A stretch of DNA of 64,000 nt from Pseudomonas schmalbachii (GCF_017589465.1 NZ_JAELYA010000001.1:682001-746000), one strand, 5' to 3'. Positions 26,809-38,779 are shown, counted from the first letter of the stretch. The notes: generated by a model not told the origin, from the letters alone. A program made the numbers and translations.

Positions 26809-26838
26809 TTTACTTGATGGATGCTTTGGGCATAAAAT
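26809..26838 (+). promoter_or_regulatory. Candidate sigma-70 promoter of the nuo operon
   Basis: TTTACT and TAAAAT hexamers with an 18-nt spacer, about 107 nt before the nuoA ATG in the AT-rich island. The -10 matches 5/6 and the -35 4/6. Confidence 0.3.
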
Positions 26839-26945
26839 TGAAAGGATCAATTGAACGCTTAGCAGGCTAACCAGCAAAACGCTCAAGCGTCCGGGCGATA
26901 GCCCCAAGATAATCAGCATCGTTATATAAAGGAAGGAGTATCGGC

Positions 26946-27359
26946 ATGCCTAACCCCGCTGAATTTGCAGCTCAATATTGGGGTCTTGCAGCCTTCCTTT
27001 TGGGAGTTGTCGGCCTGCTCGGCTTCATGCTAGGCGTTTCCAGCCTGCTTGGCAGCAAGGCATTTGGTCGCAGCAAGAACGAGCCTTTCGAATCCGGTAT
27101 CGTCCCCACCGGCAGCGCCCGCCTGCGACTGTCGGCAAAATTCTATCTGGTCGCGATGCTCTTCGTGATCTTCGACGTCGAAGCCCTCTTCCTCTTCGCC
27201 TGGGCTGTGTCTGTCCGTGAAAGCGGCTGGGCCGGCCTGATCGAGGCAACCATTTTCATAGCAATTCTGTTGGCAGGTCTTGTCTACCTATGGCGTATCG
27301 GTGCGCTCGACTGGGCACCCGAAGCACGTCGTACCCGGCAGGCGAAGCTAAAACAATGA
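26946..27359 (+). CDS. nuoA: NADH-quinone oxidoreductase subunit A
   Basis: Small membrane subunit of complex I near the quinone-binding arm junction. The 137-residue protein has three membrane helices (about 13-35, 67-87 and 97-117), and the conserved loop [37 protein letters not shown] that contacts the Q site. It is the first gene of the 13-gene nuo operon, with a strong AAGGAG ribosome binding site. Confidence 0.97.
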   Translation: MPNPAEFAAQYWGLAAFLLGVVGLLGFMLGVSSLLGSKAFGRSKNEPFESGIVPTGSARLRLSAKFYLVAMLFVIFDVEALFLFAWAVSVRESGWAGLIEATIFIAILLAGLVYLWRIGALDWAPEARRTRQAKLKQ

Positions 27360-27369
27360 GGCTTTGGCG

Positions 27370-28047
27370 ATGCAATACAAACTTACCCGGATCGACCCCG
27401 ATGCGGCGAACGATCAGTACCCGATCGGTCAGCGCGAAACGGTAGGCGACCCCCTCGTCGAGGGGCAGGTGCACAAGAACATCTTCATGGGCAAGCTCGA
27501 AGATGTTCTCAACGGCGCCGTCAACTGGGGCCGCAAGAACTCCCTGTGGCCCTACAACTTCGGCCTTTCCTGCTGCTACGTGGAGATGACCACGGCGTTC
27601 ACCGCGCCGCACGACATCGCCCGTTTCGGCGCCGAAGTGATCCGTGCATCGCCGCGCCAGGCTGACTTCATGGTCATCGCTGGCACCTGCTTCATCAAGA
27701 TGGCCCCGGTCATCCAGCGTCTCTACGAGCAGATGCTGGAGCCCAAGTGGGTGATCTCGATGGGATCGTGCGCCAACTCCGGCGGCATGTATGACATCTA
27801 CTCGGTCGTTCAGGGGGTCGACAAGTTCCTCCCCGTGGACGTTTACATCCCCGGCTGCCCGCCCCGTCCGGAGGCATTCCTGCAAGGCCTGATGCTGCTG
27901 CAGGAATCCATCGGCCAGGAGCGTCGTCCGTTGTCCTGGGTGGTTGGCGATCAAGGCATCTACCGTGCCGAAATGCCTGCCCAGAAAGACCTCAAGCGCG
28001 CAGAGCGCATCCAGGTCACCAACCTGCGCAGCCCCGACGAAGTGTGA
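27370..28047 (+). CDS. nuoB: NADH-quinone oxidoreductase subunit B
   Basis: Carries the terminal [4Fe-4S] cluster N2, which hands electrons to quinone. The 225-residue protein starts [20 protein letters not shown] and has all cluster cysteines: the tandem pair in [14 protein letters not shown] and [20 protein letters not shown] also contains a conserved Cys. The ATG 10 nt after nuoA is preferred over an in-frame TTG 6 nt earlier. Confidence 0.97.
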   Translation: MQYKLTRIDPDAANDQYPIGQRETVGDPLVEGQVHKNIFMGKLEDVLNGAVNWGRKNSLWPYNFGLSCCYVEMTTAFTAPHDIARFGAEVIRASPRQADFMVIAGTCFIKMAPVIQRLYEQMLEPKWVISMGSCANSGGMYDIYSVVQGVDKFLPVDVYIPGCPPRPEAFLQGLMLLQESIGQERRPLSWVVGDQGIYRAEMPAQKDLKRAERIQVTNLRSPDEV

Positions 28048-28103
28048 TCCGGCCCTCCACAAGAGGCCTTTCACTCCCCCGTTGACCGATAGCGACCGAG
28101 ACC

Positions 28104-29885
28104 ATGACCGCAGACGCAGCTCTGTACATCCCGCCTTACAAGGCAGACGACCAGGATGTGGTCGTCGAACTGAATTCCCGCTTTGGCGCCGAGACCTTCA
28201 CCGTCCAGGCCACCCGCACCGGCATGCCGGTGCTCTGGGTGCCGCGCGAAAAGCTGATCGAGGTCCTGACCTTCCTCCGTCAGGTGCCCAAGCCCTACGT
28301 GATGCTCTACGACCTGCACGGTGTCGACGAGCGTCTGCGTACCCATCGCCGTGGCTTGCCGTCCGCCGACTTCAGCGTGTTCTACCACCTGATGTCGCTG
28401 GAGCGTAATAGTGACGTGATGATCAAGGTCGCCTTGTCCGAGAGCGACCTCAACCTGCCCACCTCCACCGGTATCTGGCCGAACGCCAACTGGTACGAGC
28501 GGGAAGTGTGGGACATGTACGGCATCACCTTCGCCGGCCACCCGCACCTCACCCGCATCATGATGCCGCCGACCTGGCAGGGTCACCCGCTGCGCAAGGA
28601 CTACCCGGCGCGCGCCACCGAGTTCGATCCCTACTCGCTGTCCGCCGCCAAGCAGGACCTCGAGCAGGAGGCCATGCGCTTCAAACCCGAAGACTGGGGC
28701 ATGAAGCGCCACGGCGACAACGAGGACTACATGTTCCTCAACCTCGGCCCGAACCACCCGTCCGCCCACGGTGCCTTCCGCATCATCATGCAGCTGGATG
28801 GCGAAGAGATCGTCGACTGCGTGCCGGAAATCGGCTACCACCACCGTGGCGCCGAGAAGATGGCCGAGCGCCAGTCCTGGCACAGCTTCATCCCCTACAC
28901 CGACCGTATCGACTACCTCGGCGGGGTGATGAACAACCTGCCCTACGTGCTCTCGGTGGAGAAGCTGGCCGGCATCAAGGTTCCGGACCGGGTCGACTTC
29001 ATCCGCGTGATGATGGCCGAGTTCTTCCGCATCACCAGTCACCTGCTGTTCCTCGGCACCTACATCCAGGACGTCGGCGCCATGACGCCGGTGTTCTTCA
29101 CCTTCACCGACCGCCAGCGCGCCTACAAGGTGATCGAGGCCATCACCGGCTTCCGCTTGCACCCGGCCTGGTACCGCATCGGTGGCGTCGCCCACGACCT
29201 GCCGCGCGGCTGGGACAAGCTGGTCAAGGAATTCGTCGACTGGCTGCCCAAGCGCCTCGACGAGTACGAAAAGGCCGCCCTGAAGAACAGCATCCTGCGT
29301 GGCCGTACCATCGGCGTGGCCAAGTACAACACCAAGGAAGCCCTCGAGTGGGGCGTTACCGGTGCTGGCCTGCGCTCCACCGGTCTCGACTTCGACCTGC
29401 GCAAAGCGCGTCCGTATTCCGGCTACGAGAACTTCGAGTTCGAAGTCCCGCTGGCGCACAACGGCGACGCCTATGACCGTTGCATCGTCCGCGTTGAAGA
29501 GATGCGCCAGAGCATCCGCATCATCGACCAGTGCCTGCGCAACATGCCGGAAGGCCCGTACAAGGCGGACCACCCGCTGACCACGCCGCCGCCGAAAGAG
29601 CGCACGCTGCAGCACATCGAGACCCTGATCACCCACTTCCTGCAGGTTTCCTGGGGCCCGGTCATGCCGGCCAACGAATCCTTCCAGATGATCGAGGCGA
29701 CCAAGGGTATCAACAGCTATTACCTGACGAGCGATGGCAGCACCATGAGCTACCGGACCCGCATCCGGACGCCCAGCTTCGCCCACCTGCAGCAGATTCC
29801 GGCAGTGATCAACGGCAGCATGGTCTCCGACATGATCGCCTATCTGGGCAGCATCGACTTCGTTATGGCTGACGTGGACCGCTGA
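28104..29885 (+). CDS. nuoC: NADH-quinone oxidoreductase fused subunit C/D
   Basis: Natural fusion (often named nuoCD or nuoD in Pseudomonas) of the 30-kDa and 49-kDa hydrophilic subunits; the 593 residues match the E. coli-type fusion. The NuoC part (about 1-190) includes [22 protein letters not shown] and HPLRKDYPA. The NuoD part begins near [22 protein letters not shown] and forms much of the quinone cavity, with the conserved [12 protein letters not shown] loop. The last codons resemble the family C-terminus ([10 protein letters not shown]). Confidence 0.97.
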   Translation: MTADAALYIPPYKADDQDVVVELNSRFGAETFTVQATRTGMPVLWVPREKLIEVLTFLRQVPKPYVMLYDLHGVDERLRTHRRGLPSADFSVFYHLMSLERNSDVMIKVALSESDLNLPTSTGIWPNANWYEREVWDMYGITFAGHPHLTRIMMPPTWQGHPLRKDYPARATEFDPYSLSAAKQDLEQEAMRFKPEDWGMKRHGDNEDYMFLNLGPNHPSAHGAFRIIMQLDGEEIVDCVPEIGYHHRGAEKMAERQSWHSFIPYTDRIDYLGGVMNNLPYVLSVEKLAGIKVPDRVDFIRVMMAEFFRITSHLLFLGTYIQDVGAMTPVFFTFTDRQRAYKVIEAITGFRLHPAWYRIGGVAHDLPRGWDKLVKEFVDWLPKRLDEYEKAALKNSILRGRTIGVAKYNTKEALEWGVTGAGLRSTGLDFDLRKARPYSGYENFEFEVPLAHNGDAYDRCIVRVEEMRQSIRIIDQCLRNMPEGPYKADHPLTTPPPKERTLQHIETLITHFLQVSWGPVMPANESFQMIEATKGINSYYLTSDGSTMSYRTRIRTPSFAHLQQIPAVINGSMVSDMIAYLGSIDFVMADVDR

Positions 29886-29887
29886 TC

Positions 29888-30382
29888 ATGAGCACCATTA
29901 TCCAGACAGATCGTTTCGCCCTCAGCGAAACCGAGCGCTCGGCCATCGAGCACGAAATGCACCACTACGAAGACTCGCGCGCAGCGTCCATCGAAGCGCT
30001 GAAGATCGTCCAGAAGGAGCGCGGCTGGGTGCCGGACGGCGCCATCCCGGCGATCGGCGAGATCCTCGGCATCCCGGCGAGCGACGTCGAAGGCGTGGCT
30101 ACCTTCTATAGCCAGATCTTCCGCCAGCCGGTTGGCCGCCACATCATCCGTGTCTGCGACAGCATGGTCTGCTACATCGGCGGCCACGAGTCGGTAGTCG
30201 GCGAAATCCAGAAGCAGCTCGGCATCGGCCTCGGCCAGACCACCGCCGACGGCCGCTTCACCCTGCTGCCGGTATGCTGCCTGGGCAACTGCAACAACGC
30301 CCCGGCACTGATGATCGACGACGACACCCACGGCAATCTCGAACCGGCCGGTGTCGCCAAGCTGCTGGAGGCCTACGCATGA
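29888..30382 (+). CDS. nuoE: NADH-quinone oxidoreductase subunit E
   Basis: Thioredoxin-fold subunit of the NADH dehydrogenase module with the [2Fe-2S] cluster N1a. The 164-residue protein has two cysteines in [12 protein letters not shown] and the [10 protein letters not shown] ligand segment. It starts 3 nt after nuoC and overlaps the nuoF start by 4 nt (ATGA), consistent with equimolar synthesis with NuoF. Confidence 0.96.
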   Translation: MSTIIQTDRFALSETERSAIEHEMHHYEDSRAASIEALKIVQKERGWVPDGAIPAIGEILGIPASDVEGVATFYSQIFRQPVGRHIIRVCDSMVCYIGGHESVVGEIQKQLGIGLGQTTADGRFTLLPVCCLGNCNNAPALMIDDDTHGNLEPAGVAKLLEAYA

Positions 30383-31725
30383 CCCTTACCTCCTTCGGTA
30401 CCCCGAACCGCGCCCAGCGCAGTCCCGAAACCCATCCGCTGACCTGGCGCCTGCGCGACGACGGCCAGCCGGTGTGGCTCGAGGAATACCAGGCGAAGAA
30501 CGGCTATGCCGCTGCACGCAAGGCGCTGGCGGAAATGGCCGTCGACGACATCGTCCAGCAGGTCAAGGACTCCGGCCTCAAGGGCCGTGGCGGCGCAGGC
30601 TTCCCCACGGGTGTGAAGTGGGGCCTGATGCCCAAGGACGACTCCCTGAGCATCCGCTACCTGCTGTGCAATGCGGACGAGATGGAGCCGAACACCTGGA
30701 AGGACCGCATGCTCATGGAGCAGATGCCGCACCTGCTGGTGGAAGGCATGCTGATCAGCGCGCGCGCCCTGAAGGCCTACCGCGGCTACATCTTCCTGCG
30801 CGGCGAATACGTCGATGCCGCGCGCAACCTCAACCGCGCCATCGATGAAGCCAAGGCCGCCGGCCTGCTCGGCAAGAACATCCTCGGCAGCGGCTTCGAC
30901 TTCGAGCTGTTCGTCCACACCGGTGCCGGCCGCTACATCTGCGGCGAAGAAACCGCGCTGATCAACTCGCTGGAAGGCCGCCGCGCCAACCCGCGCTCCA
31001 AGCCGCCCTTCCCCGCCGCCGTCGGCGTCTGGGGCAAGCCGACCTGCGTGAACAATGTCGAGACGCTGTGCAACGTGCCAGCCATCGTCGCCAACGGCGT
31101 CGACTGGTACAAGGGCCTCGCCCGTCCGGGTAGCGAAGACATGGGCACCAAGCTGATCGGCTTCTCCGGCAAGGTGAAGAACCCCGGCATCTGGGAACTG
31201 CCGTTCGGCATCCCGGCCCGCGAAGTCTTCGAGGACTACGCCGGCGGCATGCGCGACGGCTACAAGCTGAAGGCCTGGCAGCCCGGCGGCGCCGGCACCG
31301 GCTTCCTCCTGCCGGAACACCTGGATGCCCCGCTGTTCGCCGCCGGTATCGCCAAGGTGGGCACCCGTATGGGTACCGGCCTGGCCATGGCGGTGGACGA
31401 CAGCATCAACATGGTCTCCCTGCTGCGCAACATGGAAGAGTTCTTCGCCCGCGAGTCCTGCGGCTGGTGTACCCCATGCCGCGACGGTCTGCCGTGGAGC
31501 GTGAAGATCCTCCGCGCGCTGGAGCGTGGCGAAGGCGCACCCGGCGACCTCGAGACCCTCGAGCAGCTCGTCAACTTCCTCGGCCCAGGCAAGACGTTCT
31601 GTGCCCACGCCCCGGGAGCCGTCGAGCCGTTGGGCAGTGCCCTGAAGTATTTCCGTGCCGAGTTCGAGGCGGGCGTTGCCCGTCCGGCCACGGCAGCGCC
31701 GCGAGCAGAAACCGCCGGCGCCTGA
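30379..31725 (+). CDS. nuoF: NADH-quinone oxidoreductase subunit F
   Basis: NADH- and FMN-binding subunit with [4Fe-4S] cluster N3. The 448-residue protein has the FMN/NADH segment [36 protein letters not shown], and the cluster motif [12 protein letters not shown] with a later cysteine (FCAHAPG). The ATG at [15 protein letters not shown] is chosen; the frame is open upstream within nuoE. A 119-nt gap with two hairpins separates it from nuoG. Confidence 0.97.
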   Translation: MTLTSFGTPNRAQRSPETHPLTWRLRDDGQPVWLEEYQAKNGYAAARKALAEMAVDDIVQQVKDSGLKGRGGAGFPTGVKWGLMPKDDSLSIRYLLCNADEMEPNTWKDRMLMEQMPHLLVEGMLISARALKAYRGYIFLRGEYVDAARNLNRAIDEAKAAGLLGKNILGSGFDFELFVHTGAGRYICGEETALINSLEGRRANPRSKPPFPAAVGVWGKPTCVNNVETLCNVPAIVANGVDWYKGLARPGSEDMGTKLIGFSGKVKNPGIWELPFGIPAREVFEDYAGGMRDGYKLKAWQPGGAGTGFLLPEHLDAPLFAAGIAKVGTRMGTGLAMAVDDSINMVSLLRNMEEFFARESCGWCTPCRDGLPWSVKILRALERGEGAPGDLETLEQLVNFLGPGKTFCAHAPGAVEPLGSALKYFRAEFEAGVARPATAAPRAETAGA

Positions 31726-31734
31726 TGAGTTGAA

Positions 31735-31824
31735 GCGGGGAGCGAGTCTCCCCGCGATTCGCCGCGAGGCTGCATTGCGCCCGGCGAAACCCGTGATTCC
31801 ATTAGCCAGTCCGCCTTCGGGCGG
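31735..31824 (+). other. Two intercistronic hairpins between nuoF and nuoG
   Basis: Stem 1 is GCGGGGAG/CTCCCCGC with a 5-nt loop (31735-31755). Stem 2 is CCGCC/GGCGG with a TTCG tetraloop (31811-31824). Neither is followed by a T-run. This is the largest gap in the operon and the hairpins may protect mRNA segments or tune stoichiometry. Confidence 0.6.
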
Positions 31825-31844
31825 GCCAACGAAGAAACTGACCC

Positions 31845-34559
31845 ATGGCCACTATCCACGTAGACGGCAAGACGTTAGAAGTCGATGGAGCGGACAACCT
31901 GTTGCAGGCCTGTCTGTCCCTCGGACTCGACATCCCCTACTTCTGCTGGCACCCGGCGCTCGGTAGCGTCGGCGCCTGCCGGCAATGCGCGGTCAAGCAG
32001 TACACCGACGAGAACGACAAACGCGGTCGCCTCGTCATGTCCTGCATGACTCCCGCCACCGACAACACTTGGATCTCCATCGAAGACGAAGAGGCCAAGC
32101 AGTTCCGCGCCAGCGTCGTCGAATGGCTGATGACCAACCACCCGCACGACTGCCCGGTGTGCGAGGAAGGCGGTCACTGCCACCTGCAGGACATGACCAC
32201 GATGGTCGGCCACAACAAGCGCCGCTATCGGTTCACCAAGCGCACCCACCAGAACCAGGACCTCGGCCCGTTCATCTCCCACGAGATGAACCGCTGCATC
32301 GCCTGCTACCGCTGCGTCCGCTACTACAAGGACTACGCGGGCGGCACCGACCTGGGCGTCTACGGTGCGCACGACAACGTCTACTTCGGCCGCATCGAGG
32401 ACGGCGTGCTGGAGAGCGAATTCTCCGGCAACCTCACCGAGGTCTGCCCGACCGGCGTGTTCACCGACAAGACCCACTCCGAGCGCTACAACCGCAAGTG
32501 GGACATGCAGTTCGCCCCGAGCATCTGCCATGGCTGCTCCAGCGGCTGCAACATCAGCCCCGGTGAACGCTATGGCGAACTGCGCCGCATCGAGAACCGC
32601 TACAACGGCTCGGTGAACCACTACTTCCTGTGCGACCGCGGCCGCTTCGGCTACGGCTACGTCAACCGCGAAGACCGCCCGCGCCAGCCGCAACTGGTAC
32701 TGAGCAAGCAGAAGCTGACCCTCGACGGCGCCCTCGACCAGGCCGCCGCCCTGCTGAAAGGCCGCAAGGTGATCGGCATCGGCTCGCCGCGCGCCAGCCT
32801 GGAAAGCAACTTCGCCCTCGGCGAGCTGGTCGGCGAAGGCAACTTCTTCAGCGGTATCGCCGCCGACGAACTGCAACGCCTGCGCCTGGTGCTCAAGGTG
32901 ATGCAGGATGGCCCGCTGCCGGTGCCGTCGATCCGCGACATCGAGGACCACGATGCGGTGTTCGTCCTCGGCGAAGACCTGACCCAGACCGCTGCCCGTA
33001 TCGCCCTGGCCCTGCGCCAGTCGGTCAAGGGCAAGGGCGAGGACATGGCCGCCGCGATGAAGATCCAGCCCTGGCTGGACGCTGCGGTGAAGACCATCGC
33101 CCAGCACGAGCTGAACCCGCTGTTCATCGCCAGCCTGGATTCCACCCGCCTGGACGACGTCGCCGCCGAGTGCGTGCACGCCGCCCCGGAAGACCTGGCC
33201 CGCCTCGGCTTCGCCGTGGCCCACGCGATCGACCCGAGCGCTCCGGCCGTTGCCGGCCTCGACGCGGAAGCCGCCGCACTGGCCCAGCGCATCGCCGATG
33301 CCCTGGTCGCCGCCAAGCGTCCGCTGGTCATTTCCGGCACCTCGCTGGGCAGCAACGCCCTGATCGAAGCCGCCGCCAACATCGCCAGCGCCCTGAAGAA
33401 CCGTGAGAAGAACGGCTCTCTCAGCCTGGTGGTACCGGAGGCCAACAGCCTCGGCCTGACCCTGCTCGGTGGCGAGTCCGTCGAAGCCGCCCTGGAGCGC
33501 CTGACTTCCGGCCAGGCCGATGCCGTAGTGGTGCTGGAGAACGACCTGTACCGCCGCGCCGACGCCGCCCTGGTGGACGCTGCCCTGGCCGCCGCGAAGA
33601 TCGTCATCGTCGCAGACCACCAACGGACCGCTACCGCCGCCAAGGCCCACGTGCTGCTGCCGGCCGCCAGCTTCGCCGAAGGCGACGGCACCCTGGTCAG
33701 CCAGGAAGGCCGCGCCCAGCGCTTCTTCCAGGTGTTCGACCCGAGCTACTACAACGCCGACAACCTGGTCCGCGAAGGCTGGCGCTGGATGCATGCCCTG
33801 CACAGCACCATCGACAGCAAGCGTGTCGACTGGACCCAGCTCGACCATGTGATCGACGCCGTCGTCGCCGCCAAGCCGCAACTGGCCGGCATCCGCGACG
33901 CCGCGCCGAACGCGAGCTTCCGCATCAAGGGCCTGAAGCTGGCACGTGAACCGCACCGCTACAGTGGCCGTACCGCGATGCGCGCCAACATCAGCGTCAG
34001 CGAACCGCGTGCACCGCAGGACCAGGACTCGCCGTTTGCCTTCTCCATGGAAGGCTACGCCGGCAGCGCCGAACCGCGTCAGCAGATTCCGTTCGCCTGG
34101 TCCCCGGGCTGGAACTCCCCGCAGGCCTGGAACAAGTTCCAGGACGAAGTCGGCGGCCACCTGCGCGCCGGCGACCCGGGCGTGCGCCTGATCGAAGCCA
34201 AGGGCGAAACCCTGTGGTTCAGCGAGATTCCCGCGCCGTTCCACACCCCGGCCAGCCAGTTCAAGGTGGTGCCCTTCTATCACCTGCTCGGCAGCGAGGA
34301 GACCAGCTCCCGCGCCGCGCCGGTACAGGAGCGCATCCCGCAGGCCTACGTCGCCCTGGCCAAGGAAGAAGCCGACCGCCTCGGCGTCAACGACGGCGCC
34401 ATGCTGCGCCTGACCGTCAAGGGCCAGGAGCTGCGCCTGCCGCTGCGCGTCAGCGAAGAACTCGGCGCCGGCCTGGTCGCCCTGCCTGTCGGCCTGCAAG
34501 GTATCCCCGCCGCGGTTGTCGGCTGTGTCGCTGAAGGTCTGCAGGAGGCTGCCCAATGA
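31845..34559 (+). CDS. nuoG: NADH-quinone oxidoreductase subunit G
   Basis: Largest hydrophilic subunit, 904 residues. It binds [2Fe-2S] N1b ([20 protein letters not shown]), N5 with a His ligand ([18 protein letters not shown]), N4 ([15 protein letters not shown] with a later CPTG) and, in the molybdopterin-like domain, the off-path cluster N7 (CHGCSSGCN plus a distal Cys in [11 protein letters not shown]). The N7 motif is kept here as in E. coli. The middle (about 290-700) is the inactive MopB-like region. Its stop overlaps the nuoH start by 4 nt. Confidence 0.96.
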   Translation: MATIHVDGKTLEVDGADNLLQACLSLGLDIPYFCWHPALGSVGACRQCAVKQYTDENDKRGRLVMSCMTPATDNTWISIEDEEAKQFRASVVEWLMTNHPHDCPVCEEGGHCHLQDMTTMVGHNKRRYRFTKRTHQNQDLGPFISHEMNRCIACYRCVRYYKDYAGGTDLGVYGAHDNVYFGRIEDGVLESEFSGNLTEVCPTGVFTDKTHSERYNRKWDMQFAPSICHGCSSGCNISPGERYGELRRIENRYNGSVNHYFLCDRGRFGYGYVNREDRPRQPQLVLSKQKLTLDGALDQAAALLKGRKVIGIGSPRASLESNFALGELVGEGNFFSGIAADELQRLRLVLKVMQDGPLPVPSIRDIEDHDAVFVLGEDLTQTAARIALALRQSVKGKGEDMAAAMKIQPWLDAAVKTIAQHELNPLFIASLDSTRLDDVAAECVHAAPEDLARLGFAVAHAIDPSAPAVAGLDAEAAALAQRIADALVAAKRPLVISGTSLGSNALIEAAANIASALKNREKNGSLSLVVPEANSLGLTLLGGESVEAALERLTSGQADAVVVLENDLYRRADAALVDAALAAAKIVIVADHQRTATAAKAHVLLPAASFAEGDGTLVSQEGRAQRFFQVFDPSYYNADNLVREGWRWMHALHSTIDSKRVDWTQLDHVIDAVVAAKPQLAGIRDAAPNASFRIKGLKLAREPHRYSGRTAMRANISVSEPRAPQDQDSPFAFSMEGYAGSAEPRQQIPFAWSPGWNSPQAWNKFQDEVGGHLRAGDPGVRLIEAKGETLWFSEIPAPFHTPASQFKVVPFYHLLGSEETSSRAAPVQERIPQAYVALAKEEADRLGVNDGAMLRLTVKGQELRLPLRVSEELGAGLVALPVGLQGIPAAVVGCVAEGLQEAAQ

Positions 34560-35548
34560 GCTGGCTGACACCCGCTGTGCTCGACATCTTCATCGAGATC
34601 GTCAAGGCCATCGTCATCCTGCTCGCCGTGGTCGTCTGCGGCGCGCTGCTGAGCTGGGTCGAGCGTCGTCTGCTCGGCCTCTGGCAGGACCGCTACGGTC
34701 CCAACCGGGTCGGCCCGTTCGGCGCCTTCCAGCTCGGCGCGGACATGATCAAGATGTTCTTCAAGGAAGACTGGACCCCGCCGTTCGCCGACAAGATGAT
34801 CTTCACCCTGGCACCCATCATCGCCATGGGTGCCCTGCTGATCGCCTTCGTGATCATTCCGATCACTCCGAACTGGGGCGTCGCCGACCTCAACATCGGC
34901 ATCCTGTTCTTCTTCGCCATGGCTGGCCTGACGGTGTACGCCGTGCTGTTCGCCGGATGGTCGAGCAACAACAAGTTCGCCCTCCTCGGCAGCCTGCGCG
35001 CCTCGGCCCAGACCGTCTCCTACGAGGTGTTCCTGGCCCTGTCGCTGATGGGCATCGTCGCCCAGGTCGGTTCGTTCAGCCTGCGCGACATCGTCGAGTA
35101 CCAGGCCCAGCACCTGTGGTTCATCATCCCGCAGTTCTTCGGCTTCTGTACCTTCTTCATCGCCGGCGTCGCCGTGACCCACCGTCACCCGTTCGACCAG
35201 CCGGAAGCGGAGCAGGAACTGGCCGACGGCTACCACATCGAGTACGCCGGGATGAAATGGGGCATGTTCTTCGTCGGCGAGTACATCGGCATCGTGCTGG
35301 TGTCGGCGCTGCTGGTGACCCTGTTCTTCGGTGGCTGGCATGGCCCGTTCGGCATCCTGCCGCAGATCCCGTTCATCTGGTTCGCCCTGAAGACCGGCTT
35401 CTTCATCATGATGTTCATCCTGCTGCGCGCCTCCATCCCGCGTCCGCGTTATGACCAGGTGATGGCCTTCAGCTGGAAGTTCTGCCTGCCGCTGACTCTG
35501 ATCAACCTGCTGGTGACCGGCGCGTTCGTGCTGGCCTCGGCCCAGTAA
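34556..35548 (+). CDS. nuoH: NADH-quinone oxidoreductase subunit H
   Basis: Membrane subunit at the quinone entry channel; 330 residues with about eight helices. Conserved segments include [36 protein letters not shown] and [22 protein letters not shown], whose acidic loop faces the Q chamber. The ATG overlaps the nuoG stop (ATGA). The Shine-Dalgarno GGAGG lies inside nuoG. Confidence 0.96.
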   Translation: MSWLTPAVLDIFIEIVKAIVILLAVVVCGALLSWVERRLLGLWQDRYGPNRVGPFGAFQLGADMIKMFFKEDWTPPFADKMIFTLAPIIAMGALLIAFVIIPITPNWGVADLNIGILFFFAMAGLTVYAVLFAGWSSNNKFALLGSLRASAQTVSYEVFLALSLMGIVAQVGSFSLRDIVEYQAQHLWFIIPQFFGFCTFFIAGVAVTHRHPFDQPEAEQELADGYHIEYAGMKWGMFFVGEYIGIVLVSALLVTLFFGGWHGPFGILPQIPFIWFALKTGFFIMMFILLRASIPRPRYDQVMAFSWKFCLPLTLINLLVTGAFVLASAQ

Positions 35549-35559
35549 GGAGAAAGACC

Positions 35560-36108
35560 ATGATCAAATACATTCTCGAAGTCGTGCACGGCACCTTCAC
35601 CCAGCTGCGCAGCCTGGTGATGATCTTCGGCCACGCGTTCCGCAAGCGTGACACCCTGCAGTACCCGGAAGAGCCGGTGTACCTGCCGCCGCGTTACCGT
35701 GGCCGTATCGTCCTGACCCGCGATCCCGATGGCGAGGAGCGTTGCGTAGCCTGCAACCTCTGCGCCGTGGCCTGCCCGGTCGGCTGCATTTCATTGCAGA
35801 AGGCCGAGACCGACGACGGCCGCTGGTATCCGGAATTCTTCCGCATCAACTTCTCCCGCTGCATCTTCTGCGGCCTGTGTGAAGAGGCTTGCCCGACCAC
35901 CGCGATCCAGCTGACGCCGGATTTCGAAATGGGCGAGTACAAGCGCCAGGACCTGGTGTACGAGAAGGAAGACCTGCTGATTTCCGGCCCCGGCAAGAAC
36001 CCGGACTACAACTTCTACCGCGTCTCCGGCATGGCCATCGCCGGCAAGCCGAAAGGCACCGCGCAGAACGAAGCCGAGCCGATCAACGTCAAAAGCCTGC
36101 TGCCGTAA
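35560..36108 (+). CDS. nuoI: NADH-quinone oxidoreductase subunit I
   Basis: Ferredoxin-like subunit with clusters N6a and N6b, passing electrons to NuoB. The 182-residue protein has two complete CxxCxxCxxxCP motifs, [16 protein letters not shown] and [16 protein letters not shown]. An amphipathic N-terminal helix (about 1-25) anchors it to the membrane arm. A TAAGGAGA ribosome binding site lies between it and nuoH. Confidence 0.97.
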   Translation: MIKYILEVVHGTFTQLRSLVMIFGHAFRKRDTLQYPEEPVYLPPRYRGRIVLTRDPDGEERCVACNLCAVACPVGCISLQKAETDDGRWYPEFFRINFSRCIFCGLCEEACPTTAIQLTPDFEMGEYKRQDLVYEKEDLLISGPGKNPDYNFYRVSGMAIAGKPKGTAQNEAEPINVKSLLP

Positions 36109-36121
36109 GGAGTCGCCTGGA

Positions 36122-36622
36122 ATGGAATTCGCCTTCTATTTCGCCGCCGGCGTCGCTGTGCTGGCAACCCTGCGGGTCATCACCAACAGCAACCCGGTGC
36201 ATGCCCTGCTCTACCTCATCGTCTCGCTGCTCGCCGTATCGATGACCTTCTTCAGCCTCGGCGCCCCGTTCGCCGGCGCCCTGGAGATCATCGTCTACGC
36301 CGGCGCGATCATGGTGCTGTTCGTTTTCGTGGTGATGATGCTCAACCTCGGACCGGCAATCGCCGAACAGGAGCGCAAGTGGCTCAAGCCCGGCGTCTGG
36401 ATCGGTCCCGGCGCGCTTTCCGCGCTGCTGCTGGTCGAGCTGCTGCTGGTGCTGTCGCGCACCCCGAGCGGCGCCGGCATCGGCCATACCACGGTGGACG
36501 CCAAGGCCGTCGGCATCAGCCTGTTCGGTCCGTATCTGATGGCCGTGGAGCTCGCCTCCATGCTGCTGCTGGCTGCGCTGGTCGCCGCCTACCACCTCGG
36601 CCGCCACGAAGCGAAGGAATAA
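36122..36622 (+). CDS. nuoJ: NADH-quinone oxidoreductase subunit J
   Basis: Membrane subunit of 166 residues with five helices. It includes the conserved [20 protein letters not shown] and the third helix [22 protein letters not shown], which shifts between alpha and pi form in the coupling mechanism. It follows nuoI by 13 nt with TAAGGAG upstream. Confidence 0.95.
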   Translation: MEFAFYFAAGVAVLATLRVITNSNPVHALLYLIVSLLAVSMTFFSLGAPFAGALEIIVYAGAIMVLFVFVVMMLNLGPAIAEQERKWLKPGVWIGPGALSALLLVELLLVLSRTPSGAGIGHTTVDAKAVGISLFGPYLMAVELASMLLLAALVAAYHLGRHEAKE

Positions 36623-36626
36623 CACG

Positions 36627-36935
36627 ATGAATGCAATCCCCCTGGAGCACGGGTTGGCATTGGCCGGCGTGCTGTTCTGCCTCGGGCTGGTCGGCCTGAT
36701 GGTTCGACGCAACATCCTGTTCGTACTGATGAGTCTGGAAGTGATGATGAACGCCGCCGCGCTGGCCTTCGTGGTCGCCGGCAGCCGCTGGGCGCAGCCT
36801 GACGGCCAGGTGATGTTCATCCTGGTGCTCAGCCTGGCCGCGGCCGAGGCGAGCATCGGTCTGGCGATCCTCCTGCAACTGTATCGCCGCTTCCACACCC
36901 TCGATGTCGACGCAGCAAGCGAGATGCGCGGATGA
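36627..36935 (+). CDS. nuoK: NADH-quinone oxidoreductase subunit K
   Basis: Small membrane subunit of 102 residues with three helices, related to MrpC. The glutamates of the proton path are visible in [15 protein letters not shown] and in [17 protein letters not shown]. It overlaps nuoL by 4 nt (ATGA). Confidence 0.95.
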   Translation: MNAIPLEHGLALAGVLFCLGLVGLMVRRNILFVLMSLEVMMNAAALAFVVAGSRWAQPDGQVMFILVLSLAAAEASIGLAILLQLYRRFHTLDVDAASEMRG

Positions 36936-38779
36936 ACCTCCTGCCCCTGACATTCCTGTTCCCCCTGGTCGGCTTCCTGCTGCTGTCTTTCTCCCGCGGC
37001 AGATGGTCGGAAAATCTCTCGGCACTGGTCGGTGTCGGTTCCGTCGGTCTTTCCGCGCTCTTCGCGGCCTGGTCCATCTGGAACTTCCACAGTGCGCCTC
37101 CGGAAGGCGGCGCCTACACCCTGGTGCTCTGGCAGTGGATCGCGGTGGAAGGCTTCACGCCCAACTTCGCCCTGTATCTGGACGGCCTGTCGGTCACCAT
37201 GCTTGGCGTGGTCACCGGCGTCGGCTTCCTGATCCACCTGTTCGCCTCCTGGTACATGCGCGGTGAAGAGGGCTATTCGCGCTTCTTCGCCTACACCAAC
37301 CTGTTCATCGCCAGCATGCTGTTCCTGGTGCTCGGCGATAACCTGCTGTTCCTCTACTTCGGTTGGGAAGGCGTGGGCCTGTGCAGCTACCTGCTGATCG
37401 GCTTCTACTTCAAGCACGTGCCGAACGGCAACGCGGCGCTGAAAGCCTTCATCGTCACCCGCGTCGGCGACGTGTTCATGGCTATCGGCCTGTTCATCCT
37501 GTTCGCCCACCTCGGCACGCTGAACATCCAGGAACTGCTGACCCTGGCTCCGCAGCACTTCGCCAAGGGTGACTTCTGGATCAACATGGCGGCCCTGATG
37601 CTGCTCGGCGGTGCGGTCGGCAAGTCCGCCCAACTGCCGCTGCAGACCTGGCTGGCCGACGCGATGGCCGGCCCGACTCCGGTCTCCGCGCTGATCCACG
37701 CGGCAACCATGGTGACCGCGGGCGTCTACCTGATCGCCCGCTGCCACGGCCTGTTCGAACTGGCGCCGAGCATCCTCGAACTGGTCGGCATCGTCGGCGC
37801 GGTCACCCTGGTGCTCGCCGGCTTCGCCGCCCTGGTGCAGACCGACATCAAGCGTATCCTCGCCTACTCCACCATGAGCCAGATCGGCTACATGTTCCTC
37901 GCCCTCGGCGTCGGTGCATGGGGTGGCGCGATCTTCCACCTGATGACCCACGCCTTCTTCAAGGCCCTGCTGTTCCTTGCTTCCGGTGCGGTGATCATCG
38001 CCTGCCACCACGAGCAGAACATCTTCAAGATGGGTGGTCTGTGGAAGAAGCTGCCGCTGGCCTACGCGAGCTTCATCGTCGGTGGCGCCGCCCTGGCCGC
38101 CCTGCCGCTGCTGACCGCCGGCTTCTACTCGAAGGACGAGATCCTCTGGGAAGCCTTCGCCAGCGGTCACCAGAACCTGCTGATCGCCGGCCTGATGGGT
38201 GCGTTCCTGACCTCGATCTACACCTTCCGCCTGATCTTCATCGCCTTCCACGGCGAGCAGAAGACCGAAGCGCATGCCGGCCACGGGATTTCCCACTGGC
38301 TGCCGCTGGTGACCCTGATCGTGCTGTCCACCTTCGTCGGCGCGCTGATCACCCCGCCGCTGGCCGGCGTACTGCCGGAAAGCGTCGGTCATGCCGGTGG
38401 CGAAGCCAAGCACAGCCTGGAGATCGCCTCGGGCGCCATCGCCCTCGCCGGCATCCTGCTCGCCGGCCTGCTGTTCCTCGGCAAGCGTCGCTTCGTCAGC
38501 GCCGTGGCTGAAAGCGCTCCGGGCCGCTTCTTCGGTACCTGGTGGTTCCATGCGTGGGGCTTCGACTGGGTGTACGACAAGCTGTTCGTCAAGCCTTTCC
38601 TGGTGATCTCTCACCTGCTGCGCCGCGACCCTGTCGACCGTTCCCTGAACCTGGTGCCGTTCACTGCCCGCGGCGGCCACAACCTCCTCAGCCTCACCGA
38701 GAACGGCCGCCTGCGCTGGTACGCCGCTTCCCTGGTGGGCGGTGCCGCGCTGCTGCTCGGCGCGCTGCTGCTGACCTAA
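36932..38779 (+). CDS. nuoL: NADH-quinone oxidoreductase subunit L
   Basis: Distal antiporter-like proton pump subunit; 615 residues with about 14 core helices and a long C-terminal lateral helix. Family segments are [18 protein letters not shown] (with the key Glu), [32 protein letters not shown] (with the Lys and His residues) and [13 protein letters not shown]. Length and motifs are standard. Confidence 0.96.
   Translation: MNLLPLTFLFPLVGFLLLSFSRGRWSENLSALVGVGSVGLSALFAAWSIWNFHSAPPEGGAYTLVLWQWIAVEGFTPNFALYLDGLSVTMLGVVTGVGFLIHLFASWYMRGEEGYSRFFAYTNLFIASMLFLVLGDNLLFLYFGWEGVGLCSYLLIGFYFKHVPNGNAALKAFIVTRVGDVFMAIGLFILFAHLGTLNIQELLTLAPQHFAKGDFWINMAALMLLGGAVGKSAQLPLQTWLADAMAGPTPVSALIHAATMVTAGVYLIARCHGLFELAPSILELVGIVGAVTLVLAGFAALVQTDIKRILAYSTMSQIGYMFLALGVGAWGGAIFHLMTHAFFKALLFLASGAVIIACHHEQNIFKMGGLWKKLPLAYASFIVGGAALAALPLLTAGFYSKDEILWEAFASGHQNLLIAGLMGAFLTSIYTFRLIFIAFHGEQKTEAHAGHGISHWLPLVTLIVLSTFVGALITPPLAGVLPESVGHAGGEAKHSLEIASGAIALAGILLAGLLFLGKRRFVSAVAESAPGRFFGTWWFHAWGFDWVYDKLFVKPFLVISHLLRRDPVDRSLNLVPFTARGGHNLLSLTENGRLRWYAASLVGGAALLLGALLLT

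Larger units (their letters stand above)
26473..26945. other. Gene-free region before nuoA with an AT-rich island
   Basis: About 470 nt without a credible gene. From about 26605 onward the base composition shifts to strongly AT-rich, unlike the surrounding coding DNA. The region holds the Fur-box-like palindrome and a candidate nuo promoter. I recall P. aeruginosa having two small hypothetical genes between aceA and nuoA; nothing like them is visible. AAGGAAGGAG just before the nuoA ATG is a strong ribosome binding site. Confidence 0.6.

Noticed and set aside
26837..26852. Possible ANR/FNR site near TTGAAAGGATCAA before nuoA
   Set aside because: The half-sites are 3 nt apart instead of 4, and the first half reads TTGAA; too poor a match to TTGAT-N4-ATCAA.
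31875..34571. 898-codon open frame on the minus strand opposite nuoG
   Set aside because: Composition is the antisense shadow of nuoG (Val/Gly/Ala/Gln-rich, no domain), and nuoG itself has all cluster ligands. Long antisense frames are common at this GC content.
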